Source of the DNA: an uncultured Sphingorhabdus sp. | GTDB lineage: Bacteria; Pseudomonadota; Alphaproteobacteria; Sphingomonadales; Sphingomonadaceae | DNA: 33,698 bases | Assembly: GCA_937944295.1 (NCBI GenBank) | Contig: CALDZL010000067.1 | Coordinates: forward strand, 1 to 33,698 | Direction of reading: 5' to 3' | Shown: piece by piece, positions 30,680 through 33,698 of the stretch | How positions within the stretch are numbered: the first letter of the stretch is position 1 | Layout: each line of letters opens with the position of its first letter | The notes under the pieces: model-generated | Database searches by the model: none | What the model saw: only the letters and a program-made list of their open reading frames with translations | What the model was told of the DNA's origin: nothing | Position numbers and translations under genes: made by a program

Positions 30680-30707
30680 AGATAATAATATCATTTCAGG
30701 TTTCAAG
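30680..30707 (-). promoter_or_regulatory. Candidate heat-shock sigma (RpoH/sigma32) promoter for hsp20
   Basis: Minus strand CTTGAA-N15-ATTATCT; compare the alphaproteobacterial RpoH form CTTG...CYTATNT; predicted start near 30673, just before the first leader hairpin. Confidence 0.5.
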
Positions 30708-30827
30708 AGCCAATACTATAATTTATAGTATATTTTGTCGGTTAGGATATCAGATGATACTTGACCAACGGGCGGCTACGCTACAAATGGAAAGATAATA
30801 AAGCATCTATAGGATTATAAATATATA

Positions 30828-32078
30828 ATGATTTTGTCTCCGCTCGAATATATGATGGCAAAACGCTATCTCTTGCCGGGTAAGGGCGAGCGTTTCATAA
30901 CTATGGTCGCGGGGATCAGTTTGATTGCTGTTATGCTTGGCGTTGGCGCATTGATCGTAGTGATGAGCGTGATGAATGGTTTTCGCGCTGAATTATTTGA
31001 CAAAAGCGTAGGCCTTAATGGCCATGCCATTGTCCAAGGCTATGATGGTAGGCTCTCTGATTGGCGTGCTATATTAGAAGACACCCAAAAAACGTCTGGT
31101 GTTGTTGAAGCTACGCCGCTGATTGACCAGCCTTTATTATCAACTTTTAACGGACGGGTAGAAGCGGTTTTAGTGCGCGGTATGACGGTGCAGAATATTC
31201 GTAATAACCCTAGCTTGAAGGGTAAAACAGTAGTTGGTGATATGTATGATATTACCGAAGGTAGCGAGAGGATTGCCATTGGCGCTGGGCTTGCCCGCAA
31301 TATTGGCGCAACAGTCGGGCAAAGTATAACCATCATTAATCCGCAAGGCCGGCCAACCCCATTTGGTACAGTACCGCGCGAAATATCCTATGAAATTGGG
31401 GCCATATTTGAAATTGGAATATATGATTATGATAAAGCCTTGGTGATATTACCGATGAAAGATGCGCAGCTATTGCTATTGATGGGCGATGAAGTGGGTT
31501 TGATAGAAATTAAGACCAATGATGCCGATAATGTTGATGAAATCGTAAAGCCGCTTGCTGAAAAATATATCAATGAAGCGCAAATTATAAATTGGAAAAC
31601 GCTTAATTCTTCATTGTTTGAAGCCTTAGCCGTTGAACGCGTTGTGATGTTTGTAATCTTATCCATTATCATTTTGAACGCTGCTTTTAATATATTGTCA
31701 TCTCTTATTATGTTGGTGCGCGCTAAGACCCGCGATATTGCCATATTGCGCACTATGGGAGCATCGCGACGTTCTTTGCTGAAAATATTCATCACAGTGG
31801 GTACATTAATAGGGACTTTGGGCGTTGCAGCGGGAACAGCAATAGGTTTTGTCTTCCTCCACTTTCGTCAAAATGTTGTGAATTTTGTCGAATGGGCAAC
31901 GGGGCAAAATCTATGGGATCCCTCCATTCGAGTGTTAGTTGAGCTGCCATCAAAAACAGAACCTGCCGAAGTGATTGGTATTTGCGTTTTGGCGATATTA
32001 CTCAGCTTCTTGGCGACCCTATACCCCGCGTTTAAGGCTGCTAATACGGACCCAGTGCAGGTTTTGCGCTATGAATGA
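30828..32078 (+). CDS. lolC: Lipoprotein-releasing ABC transporter permease, LolC/LolE family
   Basis: N-terminal TM plus periplasmic domain plus three C-terminal TMs; [14 protein letters not shown] and [18 protein letters not shown]. Confidence 0.92.
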   Translation: MILSPLEYMMAKRYLLPGKGERFITMVAGISLIAVMLGVGALIVVMSVMNGFRAELFDKSVGLNGHAIVQGYDGRLSDWRAILEDTQKTSGVVEATPLIDQPLLSTFNGRVEAVLVRGMTVQNIRNNPSLKGKTVVGDMYDITEGSERIAIGAGLARNIGATVGQSITIINPQGRPTPFGTVPREISYEIGAIFEIGIYDYDKALVILPMKDAQLLLLMGDEVGLIEIKTNDADNVDEIVKPLAEKYINEAQIINWKTLNSSLFEALAVERVVMFVILSIIILNAAFNILSSLIMLVRAKTRDIAILRTMGASRRSLLKIFITVGTLIGTLGVAAGTAIGFVFLHFRQNVVNFVEWATGQNLWDPSIRVLVELPSKTEPAEVIGICVLAILLSFLATLYPAFKAANTDPVQVLRYE

Positions 32079-32748
32079 GATTATTAAACTTACTGATCTA
32101 AAGCGCAGTTTTGAACAAGGTGAAACCTTGATTGAAGTGCTGCGCGGCGTCAATTTGAGCATTGAAGCAGGCGAGATAGTCGCTTTATTGGGGCCTTCTG
32201 GTTCGGGTAAATCCACACTGTTACAAGCTGTTGGTTTGTTGGAGGGCGGTTTTGAAGGGTCTATTAAAATCGATGGTGAAGAAACATATGATGTAAGCAG
32301 CGATGTACGAACGCGTATCAGGCGCGATAAATTAGGGTTTGTCTATCAATTTCATCATTTACTCGCTGATTTTGATGCGATGGAAAATATCATGTTGCCA
32401 CAAATTGTAGCTGGCGTTGCAAAGAGAGAAGCGGAACATCGCGCAATAGAATTGCTCGAAAAATTGGGCCTTGGTAAACGTGTCAAACATCGTCCATCAA
32501 AATTATCAGGTGGTGAACAGCAGCGCGTTGCTGTGGCGCGGGCGCTGGCCAATGCTCCAAAATTAGTGCTGGCTGACGAGCCTACGGGTAATTTGGATGA
32601 ACATACGGCGGATTTGGTATTACAAGAATTTGTTGATTTGGTACGATTAGAGGGTTCTTCATCGCTCATCGCAACGCATAATGAGCGTTTGGCCCGCAAG
32701 ATGGATCGCGTGGTACGCTTGAAGGACGGAATATTATATGAAGATTAA
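32071..32748 (+). CDS. lolD: Lipoprotein-releasing ABC transporter ATP-binding protein (ATG at 32071 overlapping lolC preferred over 31975)
   Basis: [15 protein letters not shown] Walker [16 protein letters not shown] signature, [12 protein letters not shown] Walker B. Confidence 0.95.
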   Translation: MNEIIKLTDLKRSFEQGETLIEVLRGVNLSIEAGEIVALLGPSGSGKSTLLQAVGLLEGGFEGSIKIDGEETYDVSSDVRTRIRRDKLGFVYQFHHLLADFDAMENIMLPQIVAGVAKREAEHRAIELLEKLGLGKRVKHRPSKLSGGEQQRVAVARALANAPKLVLADEPTGNLDEHTADLVLQEFVDLVRLEGSSSLIATHNERLARKMDRVVRLKDGILYED

Positions 32749-32773
32749 GCCCTGATAATGAGGTATGTAAATA

Positions 32774-33253
32774 ATGGCAGATGATTTTATATTAAAACAA
32801 GCGGATGGGTCATCTGCATCCTTTGATGCGTATCGCGGCAAAGTGGTATTGGTGGTGAATACAGCATCGCAATGCGGTTTTACACCGCAATATCGAGACT
32901 TAGAATCCCTCTATAAAGAATATGCCGACCAAGGATTGGAGATATTGGCCTTTCCCTGCAATCAATTTGGCGCACAAGAACCTGGAGATGCTGAGGAGAT
33001 AAAGAATTTTTGTACCCTCAATTATGACATCAGTTTTCCATTAATGCAAAAAATTGATGTCAATGGCGATAATGCAGACCCATTTTGGGAGCATCTCAAG
33101 TCTAAGCAGGCTGGTTTATTAGGATCGCGCAAAATCAAATGGAATTTCACAAAATTTCTGATCGACAAGCAAGGAAATGTGGTTGCACGACATGGCCCAC
33201 AAGTGAAACCATTGACGCTGAAAAAAGATATTGAAGCCTTGTTAGTGCAGTGA
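32774..33253 (+). CDS. Glutathione peroxidase-family protein (Cys type)
   Basis: VNTASQCGFTPQYRDLESLY, LAFPCNQFGAQEPG, KWNFTKFLID motifs. Confidence 0.95.
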   Translation: MADDFILKQADGSSASFDAYRGKVVLVVNTASQCGFTPQYRDLESLYKEYADQGLEILAFPCNQFGAQEPGDAEEIKNFCTLNYDISFPLMQKIDVNGDNADPFWEHLKSKQAGLLGSRKIKWNFTKFLIDKQGNVVARHGPQVKPLTLKKDIEALLVQ

Positions 33254-33347
33254 TATTTTTAGCGCAATGATATTTTTCTCAATATTATAGACTGAATAAG
33301 CGGCCTAAAATAACTTTCCTTGTCCACAGATTTCGCGGACCCATCTT

Positions 33348-33375
33348 TTGACATTTTGCTGCTCTCGCATAAGAT
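33348..33375 (+). promoter_or_regulatory. Candidate sigma70-type promoter for dnaE
   Basis: TTGACA (33348-33353), 16-nt spacer, TAAGAT (33370-33375), 6 nt before the ATG. Confidence 0.55.
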
Positions 33376-33381
33376 TTTAAT

Positions 33382-33698
33382 ATGTCTTACTCGCCCTTTG
33401 TTCCGCTTCGTATATTCTCAGCCTACACAATGCTGGATGGTGCGATGGAGCCTAAGGCGCTTGGTAAACATGCTAAAAATCTAGGATTTCCAGCGATAGC
33501 AATTAGTGATCGTAACGGGCTTTACGGCGTAATGGCGTTCGAGGATGGCTGCCGCGCAACGGGTGTGCAGCCTATATTGGGGACATTACTCTCTGTTGCG
33601 CGAGAGAAACAGCAAGCGGGCACTGCGCTGCAATATGATTGGCTCGCTCTTTATGCGCAAAATGAAACGGGTTATGAAAATCTGTGTAAATTGGTTTC
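33382..33698 (+). CDS. dnaE: DNA polymerase III subunit alpha, 5' part (runs off window end; not in the ORF track)
   Basis: My translation MSYSPFVPLRIFSAYTMLDGAMEPKALGKHAKNLGFPAIAISDRNGLYGVMAFEDGCRATGVQPILGTLLSV matches the PHP N-terminus of DnaE; no in-frame stop to the window end. Confidence 0.9.
   Translation, partial: MSYSPFVPLRIFSAYTMLDGAMEPKALGKHAKNLGFPAIAISDRNGLYGVMAFEDGCRATGVQPILGTLLSVAREKQQAGTALQYDWLALYAQNETGYENLCKLV

Noticed and set aside
1-33698. CRISPR arrays, tRNA/rRNA genes, IS elements, prophage or toxin-antitoxin modules
   Set aside because: No regularly spaced repeats, cloverleaf sequences, transposase motifs or other supporting signals were seen.

Overview
The window is a compact, fairly AT-rich alphaproteobacterial chromosome segment. 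Protein sequences and gene order look sphingomonad-like (inference, no search run). Housekeeping blocks are: the 3' part of nuoL, then nuoM, nuoN, birA (catalytic domain only), coaX, RNase J and a DUF1467-like protein; gltA; comEC; lexA; a minus-strand block ppiD/surA-like, trpE, trpG, trpD, trpC, moaC, moeA; tpiA; secG; pyrG; hsp20; lolC/E; lolD; gpx; and the 5' end of dnaE, which is truncated and absent from the ORF track. The most interesting part is about 7.9-14.5 kb. It holds a large two-TM coiled-coil protein, divergent from an Hpt-like protein with Trp at the expected phospho-His position. Next come a membrane protein resembling a nucleotidyltransferase/CDP-alcohol transferase fusion without recognisable catalytic motifs, an orphan helical protein, and a PAS-like sensor kinase with a good ATPase domain but Pro where the H-box His should be. 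The last two genes are preceded by an exact CtrA-type box (TTAA-N7-TTAAC) placed as a -35 element. I propose this as a candidate undescribed signalling locus built on pseudo-phosphotransfer proteins. Other regulatory candidates are a ROSE-like RNA thermometer with an RpoH-like promoter upstream of hsp20, an SOS box at lexA, and a probable leaderless dnaE promoter. I saw no tRNA, rRNA, CRISPR or mobile elements.
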